Assembly (NCBI GenBank): GCA_937927195.1
Contig: CALBCY010000069.1
Coordinates: forward strand, 16,965-80,964
Direction: 5' to 3'
Length of the DNA stretch: 64,000 nt
Origin: an uncultured Chitinophagales bacterium
Lineage (GTDB): Bacteria > Bacteroidota > Bacteroidia > Chitinophagales > UBA2359
Shown here: in pieces, positions 53,489-62,375 of the stretch
Layout: each line of letters opens with the position of its first letter
Position numbering within the stretch: the stretch's first letter is position 1
Translations under genes and position numbers: made by a program
Notes under the pieces: model-generated
The model's input: only the letters and a program-made list of their open reading frames with translations
Told to the model about the DNA's origin: nothing
The model's database searches: none

Positions 53489-54646
53489 ATGTCAGTTTAC
53501 GTTCAACATTATAACACACTTAGTTCTTTGGGTTTTACAGCCCAGGAAAATTTTGACAGGATGAAATCTGGACATTCCGGAATCAGCCAGCATCAAAAGG
53601 AAAACTATTTAGCAAACCCTTTTTATGCTGGAATAATCAATGAAGAAATACTCAATCAACACTGTTCTTATTTTCTAGACCCAAACCAATACACCAAGCT
53701 GGAGAAAATGGTTTTGTTCAATATTCACAATATTCAACAATCAGGACTAGTAGATATAAACAATGAAAAGACCTTAATTATTCTTTCTAGTACAAAAGGC
53801 AACATTGATTTACTGGATCAAACAGACTTAGGAGGTTTTGGAAAAGAACGATTAAAGTTAAGCGCTCTTGGAAAGGCAGTTCAAATATTCACAGGACAAT
53901 CAAAAAAAATCCCGATTCTTTCCAATGCTTGCATTTCTGGACTAGCTGCCATCATCATCGCAAAGCGATACCTACAAAAAGAAATTTATGACAATGCAGT
54001 CGTCATCGGTTGTGATCTTGTTAGCCCTTTTACAAAAGGATTCAATAGTTTGCGTGCACTTAGCTTTAATCCCTGCGCTCCATACGATAAGAACCGCGAT
54101 GGAATAAACCTGGGCGATGCTGCCGCTGCTATTGTATTAGGAAAAGAAAACAAAGGCCATTCTATTGAGTTGTTAGGTGGCCATGTTAGCAATGATGCAA
54201 ACCATATCTCTGGACCATCCAGAACGGGAGAAGGCTTAATATTGGCCATTCAACAAGCCAGCAGAAATAGCAATTTCTCTAAAGATGCAAATTTGATAGC
54301 AAAACCTGACTATATTAATGCCCACGGAACCGCCACGCTCTTTAATGACGGAATGGAAGCAATTGCCTTTAATACCCTCGGATTTTCAGACTGCCAAACC
54401 AACAGTATGAAAGGTTTTTGGGGACACACACTGGGAGCTGCAGGTGTTATTGAAACCATTGCCAGCATCCAAAGCATGGAACAAAATATCCTGTTAGAAT
54501 CTAAAGGATTTAAAGACCAAGATTTTGAGCATCCAATGAATATTTTATCTAAAAGCCAAAACTTTGAGACCAATCTATGTCTAAAAACTGCCTCTGGATT
54601 CGGAGGTTGCAATGCCGCCCTTTACCTAAGTAAAACAAATGCCTAA
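53489..54646 (+). CDS. Beta-ketoacyl-ACP synthase, divergent but catalytically complete
   Basis: The 385-residue protein keeps the triad: Cys148 in SNACISG, His279 in INAHGTAT and His313 in WGHTLGAAG, plus the final TASGFGGCNAALYLSK. The N-terminal third is shorter and less conserved than in FabF. Such divergent ketosynthases are typical of aryl polyene/flexirubin clusters (ApeC/ApeO-like). It overlaps the next gene by eight bases. Whether it primes the chain or extends it cannot be told from sequence. Confidence 0.88.
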   Translation: MSVYVQHYNTLSSLGFTAQENFDRMKSGHSGISQHQKENYLANPFYAGIINEEILNQHCSYFLDPNQYTKLEKMVLFNIHNIQQSGLVDINNEKTLIILSSTKGNIDLLDQTDLGGFGKERLKLSALGKAVQIFTGQSKKIPILSNACISGLAAIIIAKRYLQKEIYDNAVVIGCDLVSPFTKGFNSLRALSFNPCAPYDKNRDGINLGDAAAAIVLGKENKGHSIELLGGHVSNDANHISGPSRTGEGLILAIQQASRNSNFSKDANLIAKPDYINAHGTATLFNDGMEAIAFNTLGFSDCQTNSMKGFWGHTLGAAGVIETIASIQSMEQNILLESKGFKDQDFEHPMNILSKSQNFETNLCLKTASGFGGCNAALYLSKTNA

Positions 54647-55292
54647 ATTGTCTGAAATATACATAAGCAATTGGGTTCATTTCAATGAAAAAGAAATGAG
54701 TTTAAAAGGCGTTCCGATTCACCAAAACCAAACTGATTCCGAGCTAAAGGATTTCTTGGTGGAGGTCTATAAAAGTTCAGGCCTCTCCTACCCCAAGTTT
54801 TATAAAATGGATAACCTATCCAAATCTGCATTCATATCAGCTCATTATCTAACACATGAAAGTGAGGTATGGAAAGTTTCTGGAGAATCAAAAAAAGGAG
54901 TATTGATCTTTAATTCTGTTTCTAGTTTGGAAACTGATTACAATTTCCATAAGACTTACAGCCCAAAAGACAGCATTCCAAGCCCCTCCCTATTTGTCTA
55001 TACATTGCCCAATATTTTAATTGGTGAAATTTGTATTTATCATAAAATAAAAGGTGAGAATTTATTTTTCATATCAGAATCATTCGATGCTGATGAAATA
55101 TTGGCTCAATGCGAACAAATATTTGAATTCAATGCTCTAGATCAACTTATTTGTGGATGGGTAGACAGCTTCGAATCTAAAAGCAATGCGACACTTTTTT
55201 TAATGGAACGAAAAGTAAAACAAAACGAAAGTGCCGCAATCAAAAAACTAAATAAATCAAACCTAGAATTGCTATATTTGAATAAGAATTAG
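54639..55292 (+). CDS. Truncated ketosynthase-like protein, no active site
   Basis: This 217-residue protein resembles only the N-terminal half of a ketosynthase (KFYKMDNLSKSAFISAHYLT, a helix and strand, then GVLIFNSVSSLETDYNFH). It lacks the Cys and both His motifs. It starts eight bases inside the previous ketosynthase gene and is followed three bases later by an ACP gene, so it is translated with them. It may be a structural partner of a ketosynthase, or an old gene fragment kept for another purpose. Similar short proteins appear, from memory, in other flexirubin clusters. Confidence 0.65.
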   Translation: MPKLSEIYISNWVHFNEKEMSLKGVPIHQNQTDSELKDFLVEVYKSSGLSYPKFYKMDNLSKSAFISAHYLTHESEVWKVSGESKKGVLIFNSVSSLETDYNFHKTYSPKDSIPSPSLFVYTLPNILIGEICIYHKIKGENLFFISESFDADEILAQCEQIFEFNALDQLICGWVDSFESKSNATLFLMERKVKQNESAAIKKLNKSNLELLYLNKN

Positions 55293-55295
55293 AAA

Positions 55296-55553
55296 ATGGA
55301 AAATTTAAAACAAGAATTAAAATTAAAAATATTAGAGGAATTAAATTTAGAAGATTTGACCATTGAAGATCTACAAGATGATACCCTATTATTTGGTGAA
55401 AAAATTGGTTTAGATTCTATTGACGCTTTGGAAATTATTGTTATGTTGGATAAAGACTATGGTGTTAAAATTATAAATCAACAACAAGGAATAAAAGTGT
55501 TTCACTCAATACAAACAATAGCAGATTTTATCGAAGAAAGTCGAAAAGCATAA
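55296..55553 (+). CDS. Acyl carrier protein
   Basis: This 85-residue acidic protein has its phosphopantetheine site at Ser41 in GLDSIDALEI. It differs from the first ACP (51281) in sequence around the site, so the two probably serve distinct steps, such as starter loading and chain extension. It lies between the truncated ketosynthase-like gene and a full ketosynthase gene, with small gaps. Confidence 0.95.
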   Translation: MENLKQELKLKILEELNLEDLTIEDLQDDTLLFGEKIGLDSIDALEIIVMLDKDYGVKIINQQQGIKVFHSIQTIADFIEESRKA

Positions 55554-55587
55554 CGAACATAAACTGTTAATTATAGAAATCAAAAAA

Positions 55588-56778
55588 ATGACAAAGGTTT
55601 TAGTTACAGGTATGGGCATTGTGTCTGCTCTTGGTATTGGGGTTGAAATCAACCTCGCTCATTTGAAAGCAGAAAAAAGTGGAATAGATTCCTATAAACT
55701 TTTTAAGCCATTTATCCCCTACGATTTGCCAATTGGTGAAATACCGCATAGCAATAAACAATTGGGTGAACTTCTTGGACTCAAAAGTTCTAAAGACTTT
55801 AGCCGAACTTCTCTTTTAGGTTTGTTAGCAGCCAGGGAAGCCTATGTTGAATCCAGCAATCCAAAATTAAAAACTGGGCTTGTTTCTTCAACTACTGTTG
55901 GAGGAATGGATCAAAGTGAAATATTTTATCAGGATTTTCTTCCCGATAACGAAGCTGGTTCACTAAGAACCATATTGATGCATGACTGCGGTGAAAGTTC
56001 AGAGCAAATTGCAAGAAATCTTGGAATAAAAGGTTTGGTAACGACCATCAATACTGCTTGTTCCTCTGCGGCCAATGCAGCTATCTTTGGAGCAAGATTG
56101 CTCAAAGCTGGCAAACTGGATCGAGTGCTAATTGGCGGTGTAGATGCCATCACCAATTTCACCATGGGTGGCTTTAATGCACTTGGCATTTTGAATGCTG
56201 AATACTGCAAACCATTTGACAAAAACAGAAACGGTTTGAACTTGGGCGAAGGATCAGCTTTTCTAATGTTAGAAACAGAAGCAGCGGCTAAAGAAAACAA
56301 TTCTGAAGTGTTTTGTGAATTAAGCGGTTACGGAAATGCAAATGATGCCTATCACCAAACGGCCTCTTCACCTGAAGGTTCAGGTGCCGCATTGGCAATG
56401 CAAAGGGCCATTGAAGTTGCTCAAATAAGTCCAGCTGATGTTGAATACATAAATGCACATGGCACCGGAACTGGAAACAATGACTTAACTGAAGGTTTGG
56501 CCATCAAAACCGTTTTCGGAGAAAACATACCAAAGTTCAGTTCAACGAAAGGATATACTGGACATTGTTTGGCAGCATCAGGAAGCTTAGAAGCAGTTTT
56601 TTCAATTTTGAGCATGAACCAAAATTTTTGGCTGCCTAATTTAAATTTCAAAGAACCAATTGAGGAACACGGCTTAATTCCCATTCAAAAATTGATTGAG
56701 GCAGAAGGACCCAAAACCATCCTTAGCAATTCGTTTGGCTTTGGTGGCAATTGCACAAGTTTAATTTTTAAAAAATGA
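55588..56778 (+). CDS. Beta-ketoacyl-ACP synthase (FabF-like), catalytically complete
   Basis: The 396-residue enzyme has Cys158 in NTACSSAANA, His291 in INAHGTGTGNN and His326 in YTGHCLAASG, and ends ILSNSFGFGGNCTSLIFKK. It is coupled by ATGA to the pseudo-ketosynthase gene at 56775. This arrangement is the classic type II polyketide pair of active ketosynthase and chain-length factor, so it is the best candidate for the enzyme that builds the polyene chain. Confidence 0.93.
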   Translation: MTKVLVTGMGIVSALGIGVEINLAHLKAEKSGIDSYKLFKPFIPYDLPIGEIPHSNKQLGELLGLKSSKDFSRTSLLGLLAAREAYVESSNPKLKTGLVSSTTVGGMDQSEIFYQDFLPDNEAGSLRTILMHDCGESSEQIARNLGIKGLVTTINTACSSAANAAIFGARLLKAGKLDRVLIGGVDAITNFTMGGFNALGILNAEYCKPFDKNRNGLNLGEGSAFLMLETEAAAKENNSEVFCELSGYGNANDAYHQTASSPEGSGAALAMQRAIEVAQISPADVEYINAHGTGTGNNDLTEGLAIKTVFGENIPKFSSTKGYTGHCLAASGSLEAVFSILSMNQNFWLPNLNFKEPIEEHGLIPIQKLIEAEGPKTILSNSFGFGGNCTSLIFKK

Positions 56779-57845
56779 GTAAGAATTATTTTATAAATGC
56801 AATGGGCTGTGTCTCTCCTCAAAACAGTTTAGACAATAACAATTTCTTGACAGAAATTAAAGAAGCTCAAATCGATAGATTGGCCTGCTTTGAACCAAAC
56901 TATAGAGATTTAATTAACCCGAGAATATTGCGGAGAATGGACAGGGTCAGCCGAATGACTATTTTTGCGGCAAGTCTGTGTCTACAGGAAAGTGGAGAAG
57001 TTGAAATGGACGCCATCCTGACAGGAACCGGACTGGGCTTCATGTTCAATACCACTGTCTTCCTCAAAAACATTATAGAATCAGGAGACTCTTTGGTTTC
57101 ACCTACAACATTTATACAATCGACTCACAATTCTGCAGGTGGCATAATTGCAAGAATGTTGAATTCGAACAAGTACAATTTTACTTATGTACATCGAGGA
57201 TTCTCCTTTGAAAGTGCACTGCTCGATGCCATGCTGCATTTAGAAGAGGGCTGTCAAAATGTTCTAGTTGGTGCTTTTGATGAAATCACAGAGGAATACA
57301 TCAAAGTGATGAATAGGTTGCAGTCCTTAAAAAGATTGGACAAGGATCAATCCACTCAATTCTTAGACGCTTCTATCAGAGCAATTTGGGGAGAAAGCGC
57401 TGCATTTTTTACACTTGGTGCAAATCAAACTGAAAAAACATACGCAAAAATTAAGGAGATGAAAATGGTCTTCAGCAATGGAACCAATGAAAGCATCAAG
57501 CCAGAGATAGAACTTTTCCTTGAAGAAAACGGGCTAAAAATAGAAGACATAGATCTGGTTTTATCTGGAATAGATGGCAATCCAATGACAAGAAAAAACT
57601 ACCTCGATTTGCATGAATCATTACTCCCAAACAATGACATGGCCTCCTTCAAAAATCTTTGTGGAGAACACAAAACTGCTAGTTCTTTTGCACTATGGAT
57701 GGCTGCTCAAATTTTACACAAACAATTCATTCCAGAGGTTTCGAAATTAAATTTCAAGGAAACAAAAGCAAAGATCAACAATGTCTTGATTTACAACAAT
57801 TACAACAACATCAATCAAAGTTTGATTTTACTAGAACATGTTTAA
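56775..57845 (+). CDS. Ketosynthase-like chain-length-factor partner without catalytic residues
   Basis: The 356-residue protein has the thiolase-fold outline (opening NYFINAMGCVSPQNSL, then ILTGTGLGFMFNT, STHNSAGGIIARML). At the positions of Cys, His and His it reads HRGFSFESAL, LSGIDGNPMT and CGEHKTASSFALWMAA, so it cannot condense. The ATGA overlap with the active ketosynthase gene points to a heterodimer in which it sets chain length. It overlaps the deacetylase gene by eight bases. Confidence 0.85.
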   Translation: MSKNYFINAMGCVSPQNSLDNNNFLTEIKEAQIDRLACFEPNYRDLINPRILRRMDRVSRMTIFAASLCLQESGEVEMDAILTGTGLGFMFNTTVFLKNIIESGDSLVSPTTFIQSTHNSAGGIIARMLNSNKYNFTYVHRGFSFESALLDAMLHLEEGCQNVLVGAFDEITEEYIKVMNRLQSLKRLDKDQSTQFLDASIRAIWGESAAFFTLGANQTEKTYAKIKEMKMVFSNGTNESIKPEIELFLEENGLKIEDIDLVLSGIDGNPMTRKNYLDLHESLLPNNDMASFKNLCGEHKTASSFALWMAAQILHKQFIPEVSKLNFKETKAKINNVLIYNNYNNINQSLILLEHV

Positions 57846-58614
57846 ATACAGATACATAAGACCATTGTATTATTTCGCCTTATGTATCATTTCTGTTTTG
57901 GCCTATTTTAAAGTCATTTCATTTTTCTATATACTTTTTCCGATTGTTCTATATTTCACTCTAATGGCCGTTTGTTCCGCCAAAATTGAGTGGGGCTTTT
58001 TTGTTGAAGCTTTTTGTGGCAAAGCAACAAATGAAAAAGTATTGGCCCTCACTTTTGACGACGGACCAGACAAAGAGACAACTCCAATCCTCCTGGACTA
58101 CTTAAAACAAGAACAAATCAAAGCTTGTTTTTTTTGTATCGGTGATAAAATAGAATCTTCAGAAAAAATTTTGAAACGAATAAATGAGGACGGTCATATA
58201 ATTGGAAATCACACATTTTCACATGCCAATCTAATTGACTTTTATCCAGAAAAAAAATTGGATTTAGAGTTAAACAAAACCAATAAAATAATCAAATCTG
58301 TTATTGGGAAAGAACCCAATTTTTTTCGCCCTCCTTATGGTGTGACAACTCCCGCATTTGCCAGGGCTATTACCAACACTAAAATGAAAGTAATTGGATG
58401 GAATGTCAGATCCTTTGACACCATTAACAAAGAATCCAAGGAAGTAGCGGAAAGAGTACTCAAAAAATCAATAGCGGGTAGTGTTATTTTGTTTCATGAC
58501 ACAACTCCCCACATTGTAGATATTTTACGAATGGTCATCCCTGAGTTAAGGAACAGAGGATTTAAATTTGTCTCCGTAGAAGAATTAGCAAATCTAAAAG
58601 CGTACAAAAACTAA
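57838..58614 (+). CDS. Polysaccharide deacetylase (NodB domain), membrane-anchored
   Basis: After an N-terminal membrane region (YYFALCIISVLAYFKVISFF and a following hydrophobic stretch), the NodB domain shows Asp74-Asp75 in TFDDGPD, metal ligands His125 and His129 in HTFSHANL, and RPPYG. It should remove an acetyl group from a sugar or other amide at the periplasmic face. Its role in a pigment cluster is unclear; similar genes are, from memory, present in some flexirubin clusters. It is the last gene before a converging gene on the other strand. Confidence 0.85.
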   Translation: MFKYRYIRPLYYFALCIISVLAYFKVISFFYILFPIVLYFTLMAVCSAKIEWGFFVEAFCGKATNEKVLALTFDDGPDKETTPILLDYLKQEQIKACFFCIGDKIESSEKILKRINEDGHIIGNHTFSHANLIDFYPEKKLDLELNKTNKIIKSVIGKEPNFFRPPYGVTTPAFARAITNTKMKVIGWNVRSFDTINKESKEVAERVLKKSIAGSVILFHDTTPHIVDILRMVIPELRNRGFKFVSVEELANLKAYKN

Positions 58615-58659
58615 TATTTTTTTGAGTACTCCTATATTTACAAAATAAAAAGCAAACAG

Positions 58660-58754
58660 CTTTATTTTGGTCTCCAGACCAAAAGTCTTACATGCTTTAT
58701 TTTGGTCTCCAGACCAAAAGTCTTACATGCTTTATTTTGGTCTCCAGACCAAAA
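58660..58754 (+). repeat. Three tandem 35-base units with a perfect hairpin
   Basis: Units start at 58660, 58695 and 58730 with exact 35-base spacing and no visible differences in the overlap. Each contains TTTTGGTCTCCAGACCAAAA, a 9-base-pair stem with a two-base gap (first at 58665-58684), joined by GTCTTACATG. It lies between converging genes (57838 plus, 58768 minus), where it could also stop transcription in both directions. A related copy begins at 63968. Confidence 0.9.
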
Positions 58755-58767
58755 TACATTTATTACA

Positions 58768-60336
58768 TCATCGATTCAATAAAATATACTTTTCCTTCAA
58801 AGATGAATCTCCTTTAAAAATTCTGTTTCTAACTTTTGAAATTTCTTGTAGGCTAATTTCATTAACTTTTGACTCCAACCATAAATCGAAAAAGTTAGCC
58901 CCAAAAATTCTTGTTTCAGATGCCATTATTTCAGGAATCAATCCAATCAAAAAGGCTTTTAAATCGCCTTCTTCCGGATTATTGTTTATCCGCCTAAGGA
59001 TTCTAAGACCAAGTTTAAATTTAGGTTTATCTAGTAATTCAGCATTTCTAGCGAAATAATATATTGACTGAAAAATTGGATTCAATTCTTCAAAATTCCC
59101 TTTTTCAAAGGTATTTAAAAAGGCCATGCTTTTGACTAAAATTAAATACCTAGGATTGGAATTAAGATCTACCTCATTTTCAAAATCTTCAAGATGTTTC
59201 AACATCAAAGAATAATCATTCGAATAAAAATTCAAAAGGATCTTGTGAAAAATAAACTCTATTTTACGCGTTTCGCTGTGACTATAGAAATAAGGTTGTA
59301 AGTCATTCCCCGATTGCTTCATTAAGTTTATGGCTGTCTCAAAATCGTATTCTTTAAGGTGTAAATATATTTTAAGATTGAAATAAAACACCTTCAGTTC
59401 CATCACAGCTTTGGAGTATATCGAAGACTTTTTTTCTAGAAATTTTTCTAATAGTTTTTTAGAACTTTCGAGTACCTCAAATCCCTCACTCGTTTTTCCT
59501 TCTTCAGCAAGTACTTTAATCAAACTGGTTCCTACCCCAAAGTACAAAGGAATATTGTTTTTCAAAAACTCAGGATTGCTCTCAAAGGTTTGAAGGGTCT
59601 TTTTGGAAAAATCCTTTCCCCTTTCTTGCTCTTGAAAAAGTGAGTAATAAAACACCCTTGCCTGGTTGTAGTATATCTTTGACCACATCGTCTTTGGCTC
59701 TGTTGGATGCTCCTTAAAAAAGTTATCAATTTTCACTTTCAATTCCTCTTTGGAACCCATTTTGTAATAAGCATTGAGACACTCTATAACAATTCTCCGA
59801 TAAGACAAATGTTGGAAATGTTCCGATCCAATATCTTTGAATAAGTTCTCAAACAGGGTAAATTTCTCATTTATATCAGGATCCTCCAATACATGAGACA
59901 CCTTCAACTTTTCTCTTAAAAACTGATATTCCATAAAAGTATCACAGGTTTCTCTGCTCAACTTCAAACCCTTTTCAATCAAACGATTTGCTAATTGATA
60001 TAAATTTTTCTTTGAAAGGATCAAAACCTGACTCAAAATAGAATTTAACTCAATATCATCATCTTTGGTCTGGTAAAAATCTACTAAAAACTGAAGCAAC
60101 AATTGTTGCAGTCGATGCTTCTCATAACTAAAGTTGTTTAATACTGACGGGGCATTTTCTAAATTTCGTTTAATGTTTTTATCATCGTAGACATTTAACT
60201 TATCAATGACATCAAAAAGAATCAATGAATTTTGCTTAGACTTTGCCTTGTATCGATTCATATAAATCTTAAAACTCCGTTTTTCGGACTTATCCAAGGA
60301 CTTAATCAAATCAAAAATTTGTTCATTTTTCTTCAT
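58768..60336 (-). CDS. Hypothetical helical-repeat protein
   Basis: The 522-residue protein opens KNEQIFDLIKSLDKSEKRSF and consists of helices throughout (YRRIVIECLNAYYKMGSKEE, LKIYLHLKEYDFETAINLMK), in the style of TPR-like repeats. No catalytic motif or signal is seen. From memory, proteins with the SLDKSEKRxFK start are scattered in Bacteroidota genomes with unknown function. It is transcribed against the flexirubin genes and separates the two parts of the cluster. Confidence 0.75.
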   Translation of the reverse strand: MKKNEQIFDLIKSLDKSEKRSFKIYMNRYKAKSKQNSLILFDVIDKLNVYDDKNIKRNLENAPSVLNNFSYEKHRLQQLLLQFLVDFYQTKDDDIELNSILSQVLILSKKNLYQLANRLIEKGLKLSRETCDTFMEYQFLREKLKVSHVLEDPDINEKFTLFENLFKDIGSEHFQHLSYRRIVIECLNAYYKMGSKEELKVKIDNFFKEHPTEPKTMWSKIYYNQARVFYYSLFQEQERGKDFSKKTLQTFESNPEFLKNNIPLYFGVGTSLIKVLAEEGKTSEGFEVLESSKKLLEKFLEKKSSIYSKAVMELKVFYFNLKIYLHLKEYDFETAINLMKQSGNDLQPYFYSHSETRKIEFIFHKILLNFYSNDYSLMLKHLEDFENEVDLNSNPRYLILVKSMAFLNTFEKGNFEELNPIFQSIYYFARNAELLDKPKFKLGLRILRRINNNPEEGDLKAFLIGLIPEIMASETRIFGANFFDLWLESKVNEISLQEISKVRNRIFKGDSSLKEKYILLNR

Positions 60337-60527
60337 TCCATTCAGTATCTATCAATTCTAGCCAATAAAGAGCAATTGGTTCTAAATATACTTGCTAATT
60401 TTTAACTTCCATAATAATACATCAATGATTGTATAGTAAGCCAAAACCGAATATCAAATAGCCATTTTAGCTCGAAAAATGTTCAATAAATGTTCAATAA
60501 ATTTATTTTGTTAATTTTGAAACTGAA

Positions 60528-61208
60528 ATGCATCACAGATCAAAATTAACCATACAACATTCGCTCTTGATAATCACCATGATTTTCCTTAATTCATGCG
60601 TCGTAAATCCTTTTAAGGGCGTGAAATTTGATTCTTGTGATACAATCACTACAGATGAAAAAGTCATTTCATTCCCTTCTATCCTAGCAAAAGGAGACAG
60701 CATTCGCTTATTCGATTTGAGGATCAAATTCAAAGAACAAAAGTTTAGTGGATTGGCTGTAATCAAAAGAAGTGAAAAAATGGCGAATCAATATCAAATT
60801 TCTGGGACTAGTAAAATGGGTGGAAAACTTTTCGACCTTAAATTTCACAAAGATAAAATGGAAGTAGGATTCATAATAGAACCACTCAATAAAAAAATGT
60901 TGCTAAAATTATTAGAAAGCGACTTTAAAATGCTACTTAGTGATTTTAAAATGCCAGAAAAGTTAAAATGTAGCCAAAAAGGAGAACAAGAAATCTTTAG
61001 ATTCAAACATAATCGCTCTAAATATTATTACAATAGAGAGATTGAGTCAAAACAAACCAACAAAATCTTCAAAAAAGCGGGATATTTTGGCCAAACTTGT
61101 CTTGAATTTAAAAAATATGATAATTCTTTTCCGAAACAGATAATATTTGATCACACTGGTATAAATTTGTCCCTTGAATTGAATTACTTAAAGAGTTTAG
61201 ATAAATGA
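60528..61208 (+). CDS. Lipoprotein in flexirubin cluster (DUF3261/LolB-like position)
   Basis: A lipobox LNSC ends the signal peptide (SLLIITMIFLNSC), so the protein is lipid-anchored. The mature part is strand-rich (DLRIKFKEQKFSGLAVIKRS, ANQYQISGTSKMGGKLFDLK), as expected of a LolB-like lipid-binding beta-sheet. Aryl polyene clusters carry a DUF3261 lipoprotein at this place together with a LolA-like carrier (here 63266), which together may move the finished pigment across the periplasm. The family name itself is not proven from sequence. It overlaps the next gene by four bases. Confidence 0.75.
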   Translation: MHHRSKLTIQHSLLIITMIFLNSCVVNPFKGVKFDSCDTITTDEKVISFPSILAKGDSIRLFDLRIKFKEQKFSGLAVIKRSEKMANQYQISGTSKMGGKLFDLKFHKDKMEVGFIIEPLNKKMLLKLLESDFKMLLSDFKMPEKLKCSQKGEQEIFRFKHNRSKYYYNREIESKQTNKIFKKAGYFGQTCLEFKKYDNSFPKQIIFDHTGINLSLELNYLKSLDK

Positions 61209-61570
61209 ATTTATCAGGTTTATATCAATACGAAGGCTTGCAAACGGAAGAAGCCATTCAATACAGCATTGATATTGATCCGGCGCATAAAATTTTCAAC
61301 GGGCATTTCCCGGAACAGTCTGTCTTTCCAGGAGTCGCCATGTTGCATGTTTTAAAAACAGTTTTGTCAGAACATTCTGGCAAAAGATGCATTTTAACGA
61401 AAGCTCGACAAATAAAATTCGTCGGTGTAATTCTTCCAGATGAAATACAAAATTTTACAATTGAGTTAAAATATACTGAAGAGGAAGAAAGTTTGAAGGT
61501 CAGCAGTAAAGCATTTGCTGGAGAACAAATCTTATTCAAATTTAGTGGATCATATAAATGGCTTCAGTAG
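61205..61570 (+). CDS. FabZ/ApeI-like hotdog dehydratase with GHFP histidine
   Basis: This 121-residue hotdog protein carries the FabZ motif NGHFPEQSVFPGVAMLH with catalytic His34. At the site of the FabZ Glu it reads His48 (PGVAMLH). Its partner would be the 52584 protein, which has Glu58 but no GHFP His. It should remove water from 3-hydroxyacyl-ACP to make the polyene double bonds. It is coupled on both sides (4- and 13-base overlaps). Confidence 0.85.
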   Translation: MNLSGLYQYEGLQTEEAIQYSIDIDPAHKIFNGHFPEQSVFPGVAMLHVLKTVLSEHSGKRCILTKARQIKFVGVILPDEIQNFTIELKYTEEEESLKVSSKAFAGEQILFKFSGSYKWLQ

Positions 61571-62346
61571 ATAAAAACATATTTAAGAAATGGAATTGTT
61601 GTGCAATAATTCCAACCTATAACAATGATCAAACACTACTTGAGGTCATTGAAGATGTTCGTGAATGGACCGAAGACGTACTAATAGTCAATGACGGCTC
61701 CACCGACAATACAAGGACTATTTTAAATAAAATAACTGGCCTCCACATTATTCACTTTGAAGAAAATCAAGGAAAAGGCATGGCCCTGCGTGCAGCATTG
61801 GCCAAAGCAGATGAAATGGGTTTTGACTTTGCCATAACCATTGACAGCGACGGCCAACATTTGGCTTCCGACTTTCCTCAGTTTTTTCAAAAACTAGAAG
61901 AGGTTCCTAATTCATTAATCGTTGGTGCAAGAGACATGGATCAAGAAGATGTTCCTGGAACCAGCAATTTTGGACATAATTTTGCCAACTTTTGGTTCAA
62001 AGTTGAAACAGGAGTATCACTACCAGATACACAAACTGGTTTCAGACTCTATCCTATTGCAGCTTTGAGAAACATGAAGTTTTATACCAGCAAGTATGAG
62101 TTTGAAACAGAAGTACTCACAAGAGCCTCTTGGCGTGGCGTCCCTTTAACTTCAGTACCCATTGATGTTTATTATCCCCCAGGAGATGAAAGAGTAACCC
62201 ACTTCAGAAGAGGAATTGATTTTAGTAGGATTTTTGCTGTTAAGACCCTCTTTGTGATCGTGGCTCTGCTATACATACATCCCCGAAATTTTTTCCGCTC
62301 GATTAAAAAAAAAGTCCGAAGCAATTCTACCGTGAGTACATCTTAA
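61558..62346 (+). CDS. Glycosyltransferase family 2
   Basis: The 262-residue protein is a GT-A enzyme: IIPTYNNDQTLLEVIEDV, LIVNDGSTDNT, ITIDSDGQH (the DxD site) and DTQTGFRLYP are typical of the GT2/dolichol-phosphate-mannose-synthase group. It should transfer a sugar, perhaps to the pigment or a lipid carrier. The frame ends in SIKKKVRSNSTVSTS at 62346, just after a run of nine A (62305-62313). In the alternative frame the coding sequence goes straight on into the DUF2062 domain, so the real product may be a GT2-DUF2062 fusion broken by a one-base slip. Confidence 0.88.
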   Translation: MASVDKNIFKKWNCCAIIPTYNNDQTLLEVIEDVREWTEDVLIVNDGSTDNTRTILNKITGLHIIHFEENQGKGMALRAALAKADEMGFDFAITIDSDGQHLASDFPQFFQKLEEVPNSLIVGARDMDQEDVPGTSNFGHNFANFWFKVETGVSLPDTQTGFRLYPIAALRNMKFYTSKYEFETEVLTRASWRGVPLTSVPIDVYYPPGDERVTHFRRGIDFSRIFAVKTLFVIVALLYIHPRNFFRSIKKKVRSNSTVSTS

Positions 62347-62375
62347 GCTCATCTGAAAGCAATTCAAAAATTGCT

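Noticed and set aside
55929..56300. 123-codon minus-strand frame
   Set aside because: It is a shadow of the ketosynthase active-site region.
58660..58754. Possible CRISPR array
   Set aside because: The 35-base units abut with no variable spacers between them and no cas genes are near.
58667..59059. 130-codon plus-strand frame over the repeat array
   Set aside because: It runs through the tandem repeats and then antisense to the 522-residue gene; the repeated peptide is an artefact of the repeats.
60512..60519. TAATTTTG as a promoter for the lipoprotein gene
   Set aside because: It fits the -7 consensus, but lies only eight bases before the ATG and lacks a good -33 element.
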